Assembly: GCA_000818945.1 (NCBI GenBank)
Contig: KN805374.1
Span: 942,848-1,006,847 of the forward strand
Reading direction: 5' to 3'
Length of the DNA: 64,000 nucleotides
Source of the DNA: Schizochytrium sp. CCTCC M209059
Taxonomy: Eukaryota; Sar; Bigyra; Thraustochytrida; Thraustochytriidae
The notes under the pieces: generated by a model
The model's database searches: none
What the model saw: the letters and a program-made list of their open reading frames with translations, nothing else
What the model was told of the DNA's origin: nothing
Made by a program: the position numbers and the translations under genes
Shown: positions 30,989 through 40,600 of the stretch, in pieces
How positions within the stretch are numbered: position 1 is the stretch's first letter
How the letters are laid out: each line of letters begins with the position of its first letter

Positions 30989-32017
30989 ATGAGCGATTGT
31001 GCATGTGGCTTGACAGGTGCGACCTGCTCCGTCCTCGTGGAAGGGTTGGCGGACTTTAGCAAGGTACTCGAGGGGCCATGCGTGTATGGGGAGTGCGAGA
31101 TCATCAACGGTAGCCCGACGTGCGACTGCGATGCCGGCTATCGTGACGAAATGTGTGACAGATATGCAGAGGCAATTCCGGCGAATTATGCTGCTGCGAT
31201 TGGCTTTCCCCTCGTTGTCATGATCCTTTGCTTCTTTCTTCTTTGGAAAAAGGCAAGCACATCCTTTGACGTGCCTCGCGCAGCTAGCACGAACTCGCCT
31301 TGGCGATGGGCCGGGCCTCGCGTCGTTCTGGTCTTCCGGAGCGTCATCTTTCTCTACTGGATCATCCTGCAGATTCGTCAACAGGTTCGCACAGACTATT
31401 CCTCACTGCGGTTCTTCACCGTATGGAACTCTTACTTACTGCTGGCGTACTTTGCTCTCGGCGTCTTCCTTTCTGTTCGATCGCTCGTTCGTGAGCCGTC
31501 TGGACCCATGGGCAAACTCGAGCGTGTGCATTGGGTCGTATCTCAAGTTGAGTTTGCATGTGCAATGCTTGTTGCTTGCGTGACTTGGGGAATCCTGCTA
31601 CCAAGCGCCGCTGAGGACAACAGAGGGGCGTTCTTGAATCTTGAATCCTATAGTCAGCATGCTGCCAACGTAGTCCTTATGGGGATCGACTTTTTTCTTT
31701 GTGGCTATATTGCCGTGCCGGTGCACTTGCCTTTTCTCTGGCTTTGGGGATCTCTCTACTCATTGTTTCACGGCTTTTACATGCTCGCCCGCGATCAGAA
31801 TGGCATGCCGCTTGAGCCCGTGTATCCATTCCTTACAACGGAGTCGTCGCTTCTCATCGTCTGGCTTCTTGGCCTTTTGCTCGTTCTCACTCTCTTTGCA
31901 GGCATAGTTTTCCTCCTTAGCAAACTCAAGCGCCGCTGTCTCGGTGATGATTTGCTTGTGCTCGTGGATCTCGAGGCCGAGAGGGCCGACAGCGATAGCA
32001 AGGTAATCTCACCTTGA
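30989..32017 (+). CDS. EGF-like plus seven-transmembrane protein, AIG1/FAR-17a/rolling stone-like
   Basis: 342 aa from this Met; a 5' exon may add a signal peptide. Residues 5-57 are Cys-rich and end in an EGF-like module (CVYGECEIINGSPTCDCDAGY). Seven hydrophobic segments follow. The core resembles the AIG1/FAR-17a and rolling stone membrane family. SLRFFTVWNSYLLLAYF aligns with the segment holding the catalytic Thr of AIG1/ADTRP, and YSQHAANVVLMGIDFF with the segment holding the catalytic His. AIG1 and ADTRP hydrolyse fatty-acid esters of hydroxy fatty acids. That enzyme function is inferred from two motifs only. The EGF module implies an extracellular or lumenal N-terminus. Confidence 0.62.
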   Translation: MSDCACGLTGATCSVLVEGLADFSKVLEGPCVYGECEIINGSPTCDCDAGYRDEMCDRYAEAIPANYAAAIGFPLVVMILCFFLLWKKASTSFDVPRAASTNSPWRWAGPRVVLVFRSVIFLYWIILQIRQQVRTDYSSLRFFTVWNSYLLLAYFALGVFLSVRSLVREPSGPMGKLERVHWVVSQVEFACAMLVACVTWGILLPSAAEDNRGAFLNLESYSQHAANVVLMGIDFFLCGYIAVPVHLPFLWLWGSLYSLFHGFYMLARDQNGMPLEPVYPFLTTESSLLIVWLLGLLLVLTLFAGIVFLLSKLKRRCLGDDLLVLVDLEAERADSDSKVISP

Positions 32018-32382
32018 TTCGATTTCTTTTTTATTATTCATTCATGCATTCATTTATAGGTACGTACATTCATCCATTTGTCTTCATGAACTTCCTTCTC
32101 AAGGTATACTTTTGCGCTCAGTTGGCAAGCTTATGAGTCCTTGTAGTGCTCTCGTCCTTTTGTTCATGTTTTCTCTTTTCCTTTCCAGGAGAATGCAAGT
32201 CTTGAACATGTTGTTGTTGTCCCTGCCACTCAGCCTAGGCCTAGGCCTAAGCTGTGTCAAATCATCCGAGTCATGATAAAGACAACAGGCCTAGGCCTAT
32301 AGTTTTTTTTTTTTTTCAATCCCCAGTTCTTCAATTCGTTGACTTTCGAGCACGATCGCCCACGAGTTTGCCCGCTTGCGCG
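32018..32382. other. Intergenic region upstream of the sulfotransferase-like gene
   Basis: Contains CATTCATT-type repeats near 32037-32075, the TAGGCCTA palindrome cluster at 32236-32299 and a T-run near 32302-32315. Confidence 0.5.
32236..32299. promoter_or_regulatory. Cluster of three TAGGCCTA palindromes
   Basis: Exact copies lie at 32236-32243, 32242-32249 (overlapping) and 32292-32299, ending 84 bases before the preferred ATG at 32383. The same 8-mer occurs upstream of two other genes (42558 and 58342). A regulatory role is inferred from position and over-representation. Confidence 0.4.
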
Positions 32383-34815
32383 ATGCAACGCAGGAAAGCT
32401 GGGGCGCTCGAACAGAGCATCGCCGACGGGCGAAAGGGCTCCGACTCGGACGAAGAAGGCGTCTCCTCGTGCAGCGGTGGCGGAAGCGACGACGACGACG
32501 ACGACGACCACAACGATGAAGAAGACCACAAGATCCGCTTTGGAAATCAAGGTCTTCTTGGGCGCGCCAGCGCAGCAGCAGCCACGAGCAGCGTCGCGGC
32601 AGCAAGGCCGACCTCAGGCATCTCGATTAAGGTGATACTCTTGCTCTTTGCCGCGGCCTTTACTATTTTTCTAGGCTTTCAAGGCGCCGAAAAGCTCATC
32701 GAGATTGTCTCCGCGGATGATGCCAGCGACGTGCTCGAGCCTGGAAGCGTCGGGGCTCCGGGATTCTCAAGCCAACTGGAAGACGACGACGACGAGGATG
32801 GAGCAGACGACGGTGAAGATGAGGGTCTTGACTATCCTCAGCGTCTCCATGCTTATTATCAAAAACACAACCCGCAGCTCCTCGGTGACGTGCCCATGAT
32901 CCTTGCACGCTACGCTGGAAATGAAAAAGAGCTTTTTGCCAAGTTGGAGAAAAAGTACGGAGACCCTGTCCTTCCTGCACGGGTGCGATATGGTGCGCCA
33001 GATGGAACGGGTGAGGCTGAAGAGGAGACTGACGAAGGTACCATCGACGATGACGACAACGTCGAAGGCATCCATTCGATGCAACAGAAGCAAAAGACAC
33101 ACAGCGGCAGTGTCGCCAGAAACAATCGCAACCCTTCGCGACAAGCTTCACTCCACGACAGTCACTCTCCTGAAATTGTAGACGTGAGTGCTCCTGATGA
33201 GAACATGGATTCTGATGATGAAGACGACGAGGATCCGTTCGCGGTCGAGTCTGAAACTCCAGAAGATTCAGAAGAGTGGCGAAACAACGGAGACGGCTCA
33301 GCCGACGACTTTGGCCAGGATGCCTCTCCCGATGCTGACTTTAATGTACTTCACGAAATCGACGATGGCATGAGCCTTCTCGATGGCCCCCGAAACGAGG
33401 CTAGCAGCATCGCGAGCCGCGGAAAAGTAAAAGTTATCGGTGTTGGTTTTCCTGGCACGGGCATTGACCATGTACACCGGTACATCAAGGATGGTCTTCA
33501 ATGGGAAACAGCGTCTCGCGACGAGGTCGCTTCCACATTGCGCGACATTATGTCGCGACCGGGTCTTCCTGGATTCGATAAATTCGATGCCTACGAGGCA
33601 GTGGTCGATGACACCACTGCCCTCTTTTTCGAAGAGCTCATGGCAACCTACCCAAAGGCAAAGATTGTGCTCACTGTGCGCCCTGTCGATGAATGGTACG
33701 AGTCCTTTAAGTCTGTTGTCAGCAAGTTTTCGGGTGATGTAAGCCTGCTCCTCCGGCAAGAAGTCTATGAAGTGCTTCTTGGCAATCTAACGGCCAACGA
33801 GTTCGTGTGGAAAAAGCAATATCAGACATTTTACCATCGTGCCCTTCACGTTATTCCGCGCGCGCGACGTAAACTTCTTTGTGCGTATGCAGAGGAAGAC
33901 GACCGCTGGGACTGGCTCGGTCGCTATCTTACAGACGCACAACACCCCGGCGCGGGCCCGCCGTTGCGTGTTTCTGGTTCGTGGCGAGCGCCGCGACTTT
34001 TACCGAGCAGGCAGCTGGCCTTGCTTATGCGTAACGAGCAGGTGAGCGATCCATTAAGCAAGGTTCACGAACTCTCAACACGTATGCTGGCCAACACCGG
34101 CGATCTTGGCGCCCTGCGCGTCATTGGAGCTGGTCTTGATGCAACTGGGGGCGCAATGCTCGCGCAAGCCTTGAAGAAGCTGGGTCTCAAGGTCGCCAGT
34201 CAGTGGTATGAGTCCTCGTCGTCGTCGTCGTCATCATCATCGTCATCGTCTTCTTCTGACTCTTGCAGTGAGTGCCGCAAGGTTTCGCAGAATCTTCACC
34301 GCGTTCTTACGGAAGACACCAAGGAACCTGTAAACTTTGGCTACAACGGTATCTTCCATGGGGTTGATGCGATTGTCGGGTCTCCTGCGTCCATGCTCGT
34401 GCAAGAGGCAGCACGCTTCAACCCAGACGCAAAAATTGTGCTGACCGTTCGAAATCTCGACGCCTGGTGGAAGGAGATGCGTTGTCGCATGCGCAGCTTG
34501 GAGCGTAAACATGGCACGTCGCGCAGATCTAAGTCGCGATATGCAACGGCGTCAATGTACCATCGTCTCGTCTTTGGCTCAGAGGATCCCGTACGCGAGT
34601 TTTTACACAAAAGGAGATATCGCGATCACCTCCTTGGTCTTGCCGGGATCGCACCCGAGCGTATTCTCGTCATTGATCTCACACGAGATGGTCCGAGCGG
34701 CGACGCCTGGCGTCAACTTTGCCGATTTCTGCGAAGCAGCAAGTGCACGCCGCGTTTGGAAGCAAGCAATTTTCCGTCACTGCGACCTTTTTGCGGAGCA
34801 AGTGGCATGCGCTAA
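32383..34815 (+). CDS. Type II membrane protein with two sulfotransferase-like domains
   Basis: 810 aa from MQRRKAGALEQ; an in-frame Met 129 bases upstream is less likely. A cytosolic Ser/Asp-rich segment precedes one transmembrane anchor at about residues 84-105, then an acidic stem to about 345. Domain 1 (about 349-500) begins VKVIGVGFPGTG and includes ATYPKAKIVLTVRPVDEWYES. Domain 2 (about 578-800) begins LRVIGAGLDATG and includes FNPDAKIVLTVRNLDAWWKE. Both match the P-loop sulfotransferase family whose members have a GxGxxxTG loop and a TVRxxxxW strand. Domain 2 has lost the Gly-rich spacing and may not bind PAPS. A poly-Ser run (about 611-628) interrupts domain 2. The Golgi-like topology suggests sulfation of glycans or proteins, by inference. 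Confidence 0.7.
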   Translation: MQRRKAGALEQSIADGRKGSDSDEEGVSSCSGGGSDDDDDDDHNDEEDHKIRFGNQGLLGRASAAAATSSVAAARPTSGISIKVILLLFAAAFTIFLGFQGAEKLIEIVSADDASDVLEPGSVGAPGFSSQLEDDDDEDGADDGEDEGLDYPQRLHAYYQKHNPQLLGDVPMILARYAGNEKELFAKLEKKYGDPVLPARVRYGAPDGTGEAEEETDEGTIDDDDNVEGIHSMQQKQKTHSGSVARNNRNPSRQASLHDSHSPEIVDVSAPDENMDSDDEDDEDPFAVESETPEDSEEWRNNGDGSADDFGQDASPDADFNVLHEIDDGMSLLDGPRNEASSIASRGKVKVIGVGFPGTGIDHVHRYIKDGLQWETASRDEVASTLRDIMSRPGLPGFDKFDAYEAVVDDTTALFFEELMATYPKAKIVLTVRPVDEWYESFKSVVSKFSGDVSLLLRQEVYEVLLGNLTANEFVWKKQYQTFYHRALHVIPRARRKLLCAYAEEDDRWDWLGRYLTDAQHPGAGPPLRVSGSWRAPRLLPSRQLALLMRNEQVSDPLSKVHELSTRMLANTGDLGALRVIGAGLDATGGAMLAQALKKLGLKVASQWYESSSSSSSSSSSSSSSDSCSECRKVSQNLHRVLTEDTKEPVNFGYNGIFHGVDAIVGSPASMLVQEAARFNPDAKIVLTVRNLDAWWKEMRCRMRSLERKHGTSRRSKSRYATASMYHRLVFGSEDPVREFLHKRRYRDHLLGLAGIAPERILVIDLTRDGPSGDAWRQLCRFLRSSKCTPRLEASNFPSLRPFCGASGMR

Positions 34816-35234
34816 GCAGTCGAGGACGCGGTCCGACGAATAAACGAAACACAGGGAGAAAGATGGGCAGCGAACCGTTCTTGATTTATAAAACGGCTTG
34901 ATGAATATATATCTTGCATGGCACTGTTGCTTGTGGGGGACGAAACGAAAACGTACCGCGCGTGTGTTTTCCAGACAACTCATGAGGGAAATCGGAGTTT
35001 GATCTTTTGGGGGGAGATCAGTGGAGCAAAGGAAAATCACGTTAGAAACTTGGTGCTATCGGTCTTCCACGGACCATAATATGGGATTAAATTTAAAATG
35101 ATCGATTGAATGGAATGATCGTTTGTTTGTTCGGATCATGACAAAGAAGGTGATGGAAAATGATGGTTTCACACAGTCTTTTCTCCCAGATCGCGCTCTA
35201 TAACGAGGTTAGGACCTAACCTCGTTCCTCTTTT

Positions 35235-35265
<31 letters not shown>

Positions 35266-35397
35266 ATTTTTTTCTTCATAGCCAAAGGAAAGAACATGAG
35301 TCCACGCGTGCAGGTTGCAAGATGTTTGAATAGTAAGAGACGTGAGACATGCGCCATCAAATATTAAGACCTTGCTGGAGTCTTTCGTCTCTTCTCT
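34816..35397. other. Convergent 3' region
   Basis: A (TC)n run near 35244-35263 and AT-rich sequence lie between convergent genes. No gene recognised. Confidence 0.4.
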
Positions 35398-36244
35398 TTA
35401 CTCCCAGGGATTGTCAAAGAAAAGGCTTGAGTCGGTCTCGGTCTTGCGCTTTTGTTTCGCATCGAGAAGACTCTTCAGTACGTTGCTTCCCGCAATACTT
35501 TTCGCGTCACCGACTTGCATTTTGTCACCAACAGTGCCGCTGCCGCCTCGCTTGAGACGCCTTTCTGCGATGCGGATCACCATATTCGCGTATTCGAGCT
35601 GTTTTTCTGTCTCGGTGGCTTCGTCGCCACCGTCGACTTCATAACTATCGCCCTCTTCAGCGTCGTCATCATCATCGTCATCAGCACTACCACTTCCACT
35701 CACGAGCTCGCCGGCATCCATCACGTCATCATCACCGTCGTCGTCGTCATCATCGCTGACGGATGAGGTCGCGGCATCATCGTCATCATTAGCAGCAGCA
35801 GCAGCAGCCGCACGTTGCGCTTCGGAAACTTCAGCAGCTTCACCCCCCTTTACAACTTCTGTGGCTACTTGCTCGGGTACACTGGCCTCGAGCGCCTAGG
35901 TGGTGAAGAACGGGCGTGCGCTCGTCTGTTAGTCCTCTATTCTTCCTCCTCTTTATCGTCGTCTCCAACCTTCGCGCGCCTTTCAAGTCCAGCCGGCTCC
36001 AACTTTCACGTACCATAATTTCAGCCATAGCCTCATCGTCGTCGTCGTCTTTGTTGGCGAGGGTCGCTCCATTCTCCGCAGCTGACGCCGCCTCCGTTTC
36101 CTTCTTTTCGTCCTCGCCTATACGCTGCTTTTTGGCAGCGGGCGCGTCCTCGTCGGCGGTCTTGCCCTCCTCCACGCCGTCCTTCTCCTCAAGGCGGTCC
36201 ACGCCGGCGTCGAAGAACCCGGCGGGGAGCTCTTGCTCCGCCAT
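35398..36244 (-). CDS. Acidic nuclear-type protein, two exons
   Basis: Exon 1 is 36244-36014 and exon 2 is 35895-35398, joined in phase to give 242 aa. The N-terminus MAEQELPAGFFDAG resembles the LPxGFFD motif of ZNF830/CCDC16-type spliceosome-linked proteins. A nuclear-localisation-like AAKKQRIGEDEKK follows near residue 36. Several Asp runs follow, then a basic helical C-terminal part (YANMVIRIAERRLKRGG, LLDAKQKRK) ending in FFDNPWE. No zinc finger is visible, so homology to ZNF830 is weak and the function unknown. The ATG start is followed at once by the conserved-looking motif. The reading frame stays open far upstream, but only through GC-rich low complexity. Confidence 0.68.
35896..36013 (-). 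other. Intron of the acidic-protein gene (118 bp)
   Basis: On the minus strand it begins GTACGT directly after an ATG codon and ends CACCTAG. A CTAAC branch-point-like motif lies about 35 bases before its end. Splicing joins EAMAEIM to ALEASVPEQ in phase 0 and connects two otherwise separate acidic frames. Confidence 0.85.
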
Positions 36245-37644
36245 GGTCTCCGCACGCAAGCTGGCAAAGCTGGCAAAGCTGGCAAGCGAGCCAGCACGCA
36301 AGCCAGCACGCTCGCTCGCTCGCTGGCAATCGCACGCGCCGGCCTGGGCTGGGCTCGCTGGGCTGCCTGGGCTGCCTGGGCTGGGCTGGCTGGCTGGACC
36401 GACGGCCGCGTCGCGTGGCGTCGCACCTGTGATCGATCGGTCGGTCGGTCGGTCGGTCGATCGATCGATCTCGTCGCTCGCCCGCCCGGCCCTCCCCGCG
36501 CACAGGGAAGGGGCGCGGACGCTCGGGCGCGCGGGCCTGCCGTGCGCGGGCGCGGGCGGCGGGGCGGCGCGGGCTCGCTCGGCTTGGGCGTCTGCCTCCC
36601 TGCCTCCCGCCCTCTCCTTCTCTTTCTCTCTCTGGCACGGGCGCCGCCGCCCCGGCCGCCGCTGGGTGCAGCCGCACGCGCAGCGCGCACACCCCGCGGG
36701 AATCGGAACCGCGGTCGGGAACGGGGCAGAACCGGCGGAGCCCGAGGAGGGAGAAGGCGGGGAGAGGGAGGGAGAGATATAGGGGACGTGCGCGGCGTGC
36801 ACGGACTCGGAGCCGCGCGGCGAGACTCGGACATGGGCGACGCGACGCAGGATACCGTCAACGCGCGGGAGCGGGCTCCGAGAAAGTGCGGGCGGAGGCC
36901 GTGGCAGAGCGGGGATCTCGTCCCAAGCTGCGGAAAAGGGCGGGTGGATCGGGAAGACACTCCTTTCGAGCGATCTATCTATGCCTTGCTTCAAGGTGGT
37001 TGGCGGGAGGTCGGCTGCCCACGCGAAAGGAGAGGGAAGAGGAGAAGACGGAGAAGATGATGAGGAAGAAGAAAGAGATCGCAGAAGGACGCAGCAGCGA
37101 GCACATAGGATACACGGGCTGGGTCACAGGCGGGTGCGTGTAGCCTCGAGGACGCCTACTCTTCGGGCCGCGAAGAAATCGAGCGCCAGCCCGACCTCCG
37201 CGCAGGAGAGAAGGCCCGATACGAGGCGCTTGCTCGCTCCCTCGTCCGTCCACGTGCTCCAGATTGACTAACCCCATGTACGCCGAGGAAGGAGCCCATG
37301 ATTCGCATGGCACGGCATGGCATGACACGGCATGGCATGACCCGGCATGGCATGACACGGCATGGCATGACCCGGCATGGCATGACACGGCACGACATGA
37401 CACGGCACGACATGACATCGAGTATGTAGTGGCCTCGCTAGTAGGCCTGGATGCGATGCCGCTCTCAACTTTGGCAAAATGATGCGTACGCGATCCCTCC
37501 GGGGCCTCAGAGCACAGCTCTAGATCGCCGCCAGCATCTCCACGCACGTCCGCCCGCGCTGCGCCCGCGCTGCGCCTTCGCTGCGCCCGCCGCCCCTGTC
37601 CGTGTCGAGGCCCCGAGGCGGGCGGCAGCGGCGGGCGGGAGGGC
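36245..37644. other. GC-rich divergent intergenic region
   Basis: Contains GGCAAAGCT repeats near 36263-36285, GGTC/GATC repeats near 36436-36470, very GC-rich DNA and the 15-bp repeat at 37306-37416. Long frames on both strands are Arg/Pro/Ala-rich artefacts of composition. Confidence 0.5.
37306..37416. repeat. 15-bp minisatellite (CATGGCATGACMCGG)
   Basis: About seven tandem 15-base units. In the middle units, ACACGG and ACCCGG versions alternate, giving a 30-base super-unit; the last two units drift to CACGACATGACACGG. Confidence 0.85.
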
Positions 37645-40600
37645 GTGCGTGCCACCAGCCAGTTCGCCTTCGCCAAAGAGAGAGAGAGAGAGAAACCAAG
37701 CGCGGCCGCTGCTGCTGCCGCTGCCGCTGCCGCTGCGACGGCTGCGGCGGGCGCGGGGGCAGGCGCGGAGGCAGGACGAGGCACGACGCGGCTCCCGAGC
37801 CGGCTGCGGCCTCGCCCGCCGCAGAAGGCGGGCGGGTTGGCGCGCGAGGCCCTCGCCATCGCGTGGCGGCCGTCGCTGTCGCTGCCGTCGTTGCCGCCTG
37901 GAGGCCTGCTGCCACGCCCCGGGTCCGCGCTCGCTGCAAGGGCAAAGAGCACAACCGCCTCTTCCTCTTCGTCGCCAGCCCTGCCTGAGAAAGCCGCCGA
38001 CGCCGAGACCAGCGCGCGGGCTCGTGGAACAAACCCAGAATTTGAAGGGCACGCGGCGAGACCGTCCCCTGTGGCGACGCGCTCGTCCACGTCCCTGTCG
38101 GCCCAACAGGGTACCACAACAAAAACAACCACAACCACAACCACAACCACAACCACAACCACAACCACAACCACAACCACAACCACAACACAGCACACGC
38201 GGCCCGTGTCTCTTCCGACGTCGCCCGGAGGTCTGCGAGAAAGGTACCTCTGGAAACTCCATCCCGCGGTGATGCACGGCATCCATGGCCTCGACGCCGT
38301 GCGGCGCGGAGACTTTGACCATGTCGTGAATCGCGAGCTGAGCGGACCCAGCGTGCGAAAGCTTCCACCCAAGGAGCGTCTCGTGCGCGACTTGGCCTTT
38401 GCCGTGCAAAGCGCACCGTACGCAATGTGGGCGCAACGTGAGCGCGAGCCCATCAAAGTCTGTCTTGAGCCAGTCAACGACCAAACGCAGCAGCAACAGA
38501 AAAAGGATGAGGCGCAAGACTCTGCGCAAGTTGTGCGCAACTGGCTTGCCCGCGCCAAGGAACGAAGCGAGTCCTGGGTCAATCACTTGCAGACTACGCT
38601 CGAGGCGCAGCAGCATCTCGAAGACTTTTTGCAAGAGCGCAAGGGCGATCGCGGCCGTCTTGTGCTTGGAACATATTTCGGTCTCTTGATCGAATACTGG
38701 CTCCGCAACTGTAAAGAACTCGGCTTGACCGATGTCAAGTCCTCGATTGTCGTGCAGGAGAGGGCGACCGTTCTCGGTTCGCTCAAGTTCGTGTGGACGT
38801 ACGAGGGCCAACTCATGCATCTCGAGTGCTCCATCAAGTTCTTTTGCTGGACAGGGGATCATCTCGTAGGACCTCACCTTTCTGAAACGCTTCTCACTCG
38901 CTTTCGCTTCGCGGAGCGCAAACTCGCGGTGGGCCATGCGGCGGGCCACAGTCTGCGCTCTTCGCTCGGAATCGACTCGGCAATCCTTTCGCTGGCACTC
39001 ATCCAGGGCTACGTCTTTTACCCGCTCGACGATTACCTCGCTGCGAAGAGGGACCCCCGGCTAGCGCTCGGGATGAATGACCTCGCGCGCAAGGATGCCT
39101 CTGGCATTACGTCGCATGCGGATCACCTGCTTCCTGACCACGAAAAGCGCTGGTTCGCTCTCGACTTTGCCGATGCAGCAGCGCGTCTTGCTGGCCCAAA
39201 CCCTTACAACGAGCGCTGGACAATCTTGCCCAAGTTGTACTGGCTTTCACCTCTTCGTGTGCACGAGACGGATTGCGCAGAAAAATTTGGAACGCCTCTC
39301 TTGAACCGAGAAACCATGCGCTGCATCGTTGAGAGCCACTACGAGGACCAGGCTCTGCAGCGCGAGGAACTCGAACGGGCGAAGCAGGACGCCTCGCAGG
39401 AAAATGGCGAGGTGAGCTCGGAAAAGCAGCATAGCTTCGAATCCAGTCACCTGAATGGCCCATCTCCGCTCATGCTGGCGCAGCTCGAATACAATGAGGC
39501 AGAGGACGTCTGGGTCGAGACGAGTCGTGGGTTCGTCCTCGGTCCTGCTTGGCAAAGTCGTCAGCTTCTCAGTGCCGAAGCCACGGGGTCCGGTGTCCCA
39601 CACGAGCCGAGCTCCTTGGACATACATGAGAACAAGCACGTGATTTGCAGGTTTCGAGGAGCAGTGCCTGCGCAGCAAGGTGTCGAGGGAGTCAAGAGCA
39701 AGAAGGACAAGTCACAAAAGGCGCGGTCGGCAGAATCATGCGAGCACTGTGCATCGTTCGACCCAAGTACCGCCATCGAAGCTATCATGGTCGAGGGCGA
39801 CCCCTCGGAGCTTGTGCGGTCCCTCTTTCTTGTTGATGATGTGCGCAGCGAAGTTGTGCAGCTCAAATCTAATGACCACGCCCGCCATGTGGTCGATAGA
39901 GTGAGCGAATCTCTCTCGCAATCGACGCTGGGTTACGCAGCCGACCACGATATTGACGATGACGACGAGGACGGTGAGGACGAGGACGAGAACGGGAAGG
40001 GGGAAGGATCGTTGTTCAATGCAGCCGACTTTGCTCTCCGTGCCGCAATGGCAATTGGCGATCAAGGGCCTGATTGCCCGCGGATCCAATCGCGTGAACT
40101 TCGGACATTTTGTCGGCTTGCTTTGCGCGCGAGCACGGTTGCAACCGCACAGCGAGGCGATGAGTCACCATCGGACAGCGTCGTTGCAAAATTTTGTCGA
40201 TTTTGCATCGCGCGTGGCGACATGGAGCTCTTGCACCTCATGCTCTTCAGCGGGCGTAGTCTCCAGACACAGGCGCTCACCTTGTCTGAGGAGGCTTCGG
40301 ATCTAGTAGAGTCATACATCCGAGATCGTCTGGTTGTCGATCTCGTCCGTGCCGACGGCAGTGTTGAAGACACTGATCTTGGCAACGTTGAGGCCGCGGC
40401 TGCAGTGGGTCTGCTTCAGGCTGTCCAGCACCGTTTTACCGACGAAGAGCTCAGTCGCATGTGCGTTCACCTTGTACGCATGCGTCAGTTCGACGCCGCC
40501 ACAAACCTGGTGCGTGTCGCAAATGTTCCTCCGCAGACCTTGAGTGCTCTCTACCGCAATTTGCTCACGGAGGGGCGCACCTATAAACGCGCCATGGCGC

